Shown here: piece by piece, positions 62,483-64,000 of the stretch
Numbering within the stretch: position 1 is the stretch's first letter
How the letters are laid out: each line of letters starts with the position of its first letter
Source: Streptomyces sp. Mut1
Lineage (GTDB): Bacteria; Actinomycetota; Actinomycetes; Streptomycetales; Streptomycetaceae
Direction: 5' to 3'
Length of the DNA: 64,000 nt
Assembly: GCF_030719295.1 (NCBI RefSeq)
Contig: NZ_CP120997.1
Coordinates: forward strand, 5,529,501-5,593,500
Notes under the pieces: generated by a model
Database searches by the model: none
The model's input: only the letters and a program-made list of their open reading frames with translations
What the model was told of the DNA's origin: nothing
Program-made: the position numbers and the translations under genes

Positions 62483-63715
62483 GTGACTCACGTAGCGAAG
62501 AAGGCAGGGGCGAGCCCGGCCACCGCGCCGGTCAGGCCGGGACTGCTCGCCGTACTGGTCCTACTGGCCGTTCTGACCGGCTGCTCGGGCACGGGCTCGA
62601 TCATCGGAGGCAAGCCGAGGTCGCCGCAGGAGGCGATCCGGATCATCCCGGCCGACCGGGCCGAGGACGTCCGGGCGGACAGCCAGGTGGAGGTGACGGT
62701 CCCCGACGGCCGGCTGGAGAGCGTCCGGGTGCGGCGGATCGAGGACGCGCGGGAGGAGGAGGTGCGGGGCGGCATCGCGAAGGACGGCCGGTCCTGGGCG
62801 CCGAACGAGGGAGCGGGGCGGCTCGGGCTGGCCGCCAAGTACAGCGTCGACGCGGTCGCCGTGGACGGCGGCGGCCACCGCTCGGCCCGGCACACCACCT
62901 TCACCACGGTGGTCCCGGCCGACCGTTTCATCGGGTACTTCAAACCGGAGAACCGCTCGACGGTGGGCACCGGCATGATCGTCTCCTTCGAGTTCAACCG
63001 CCCGGTCACCCGCCGCGCGGCGGTGGAGCGGGCCATCCGGATCACGGCCGATCCGGCGGTGGCGGTGGCGGGCCACTGGTTCGGCAAGGACCGCCTGGAC
63101 TTCCGCCCGGCCGGTTACTGGGAGCCGGGCACCGAGGTCACCGTCGACATCGGGCTGCGCGATGTGGAGGGGGCGCCGGAGGTGTACGGCAGCCAGCGCA
63201 AGACGGTGCGGTTCACGGTGGGCCGGGAGCAGATCTCCCGCGTCGACGCGGCCGCGCACACGATGGAGGTGCGCCAGGACGGGCGGCTCGTCTCCACCGT
63301 CCCGATCACCGCGGGCTCCCCGACGACCACCACGTACAACGGCAGGATGGTGGTGAGCGAGATGCACGACGTGACGCGGATGGACGGGCGGACCGTCGGC
63401 TTCGGCGGCGAGTACGACATCAAGGACGTGCCGCACGCCATCCGGCTGACCGAGTCCGGCACCTTCCTGCACGGCAATTACTGGTCCGACGAGGACGTCT
63501 TCGGCTCCACCAACGTCAGCCACGGCTGCATCGGGCTGCGTGACGTCCAGGGCGGCAGCGGCTCATCCCCGGCCGGCTGGTTCTTCGACCGGACACTCAT
63601 CGGGGACGTCGTCGAGGTCGTCAACTCCAAGGACAAGAAGGTCGCACCTGACAACGGCCTCAGCGGCTGGAACCTCACCTGGGCCCAGTGGAAGGCGGGT
63701 TCGGCGCTGCACTGA
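62483..63715 (+). CDS. L,D-transpeptidase lipoprotein
   Basis: The 410-residue protein has a lipoprotein signal with lipobox LTGC (Cys34), then two Ig-like domains (about residues 50-255). A YkuD L,D-transpeptidase catalytic domain ends it, with His330 (FLHGNYW), His347 and the nucleophile Cys349 (STNVSHGCIGLRD). It forms 3-3 cross-links in peptidoglycan on the outer face of the membrane; the architecture is that of mycobacterial LdtMt2-type enzymes. GTG at 62483 is the only start before the signal peptide, with a G-run very close upstream. It is divergent from glgX with a 150-nt gap. Confidence 0.93.
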   Translation: MTHVAKKAGASPATAPVRPGLLAVLVLLAVLTGCSGTGSIIGGKPRSPQEAIRIIPADRAEDVRADSQVEVTVPDGRLESVRVRRIEDAREEEVRGGIAKDGRSWAPNEGAGRLGLAAKYSVDAVAVDGGGHRSARHTTFTTVVPADRFIGYFKPENRSTVGTGMIVSFEFNRPVTRRAAVERAIRITADPAVAVAGHWFGKDRLDFRPAGYWEPGTEVTVDIGLRDVEGAPEVYGSQRKTVRFTVGREQISRVDAAAHTMEVRQDGRLVSTVPITAGSPTTTTYNGRMVVSEMHDVTRMDGRTVGFGGEYDIKDVPHAIRLTESGTFLHGNYWSDEDVFGSTNVSHGCIGLRDVQGGSGSSPAGWFFDRTLIGDVVEVVNSKDKKVAPDNGLSGWNLTWAQWKAGSALH

Positions 63716-63950
63716 GAACGGCGCCGGGAGCGGGGGCGGGGCGGCGCCGGGAGCGATGTCAGGAGCGTGCGCCCCGGACCCGTGGCCTCCGGGGCCACTT
63801 GGAACGGAACGGTGACAATTCCGGGGCGATCTGCCCGCAGTCGGTGTGATTATCTCTTTGCTGAGCGCGCATGTGCAGCGCGCGGGGGTGGGAACCTACG
63901 GGTTCCCGGGGCCTAGGCGGGGCCGGGCCGTGTGAGGGGAGACGACCACA

Positions 63951-64000
63951 TTGAACGGGCATCCGATATCGGGGACATCGGCCGGGGCGCGCGGCAGGCG
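63951..64000 (+). CDS. Start of an unidentified gene (3' partial)
   Basis: A TTG at 63951 has GAGGGGAGA 8 nt upstream and opens a frame (NGHPISGTSAGARGR) that runs to the right edge. The strong ribosome site in an otherwise gene-free 3' region supports a start here. Too little is visible to name it. The 235 nt before it hold only a small stem-loop (GTGGCC / GGCCAC near 63782-63797) and a G-rich tract. Confidence 0.45.
   Translation, partial: MNGHPISGTSAGARGR

Noticed and set aside
62333..62491. Longer GlgX start at 62491
   Set aside because: It would overlap the start of the divergent lipoprotein gene and adds Pro/Gly-rich sequence without homology. GTG 62332 has a well-spaced GGGAGG.

Overview
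The window is high-GC actinobacterial chromosome, almost certainly Streptomyces. The evidence is the strong G/C bias at third codon positions, frequent GTG starts with GGAGG-type ribosome binding sites, the many 4-nt ATGA/GTGA gene overlaps, and two gene orders I recognise from Streptomyces: pyk-ackA-pta-pfkA, and the GlgE-pathway group glgB-pep2-treS-glgE-glgP. About 52 protein genes can be supported. I saw no rRNA, tRNA, CRISPR array, prophage or complete insertion sequence. The visible mobile traces are two small palindromic MITE-like elements.

Left part (1-18950): the 3' end of a Ser/Thr kinase with an extracellular PQQ-type domain; a PepSY protein divergent from an OmpR-type two-component pair; a MITE-like palindrome; a MarR regulator; three tandem AIM24-family genes; a DUF3817 membrane protein coupled to a thiamine-binding-type MTH1187 protein; an ArsR-like regulator divergent from an MFS exporter; a MarR regulator and a second DUF3817 protein; the large subunit of an isobutyryl-CoA-type mutase (icmA) behind a perfect 24-bp palindrome; a TetR regulator; a thioredoxin/TPR protein; and a secreted/membrane three-gene cassette (DUF6230, DUF6114 and a long Pro/Lys/Ala-rich exported protein) that I consider the best candidate for an uncharacterised system.

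Centre (18970-37105): glycolysis and acetate overflow genes pyk, ackA, pta (minus strand) and pfkA (divergent). Then come an XRE-like regulator and a DeoR regulator heading a polyol-type operon: solute-binding lipoprotein, two permeases, zinc polyol dehydrogenase and PfkB kinase. There is no dedicated ATPase gene, so a shared MsiK-like ATPase is likely. A CitA/DcuS-type sensor pair stands divergent from a C4-dicarboxylate carrier, and a leaderless MerR gene is followed by a thioredoxin.

Right part (37127-64000): the storage-polysaccharide and trehalose block. GlgE and TreS are translationally coupled; Pep2 and GlgB follow, and glgP is divergent. TreS interconverts trehalose and maltose, Pep2 phosphorylates maltose, GlgE polymerises maltose-1-phosphate, GlgB branches and GlgP degrades. 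Downstream are a secreted alginate-lyase-fold enzyme, a secreted M4 metalloprotease, a heterodimeric ABC exporter with one degenerate ATP site, an ABC-2 exporter with its NarL-type two-component system, the debranching enzyme glgX, and an L,D-transpeptidase lipoprotein. A gene that starts near the right edge is incomplete.

Functional assignments rest on motifs read by eye and on recalled family knowledge. No database search was run.
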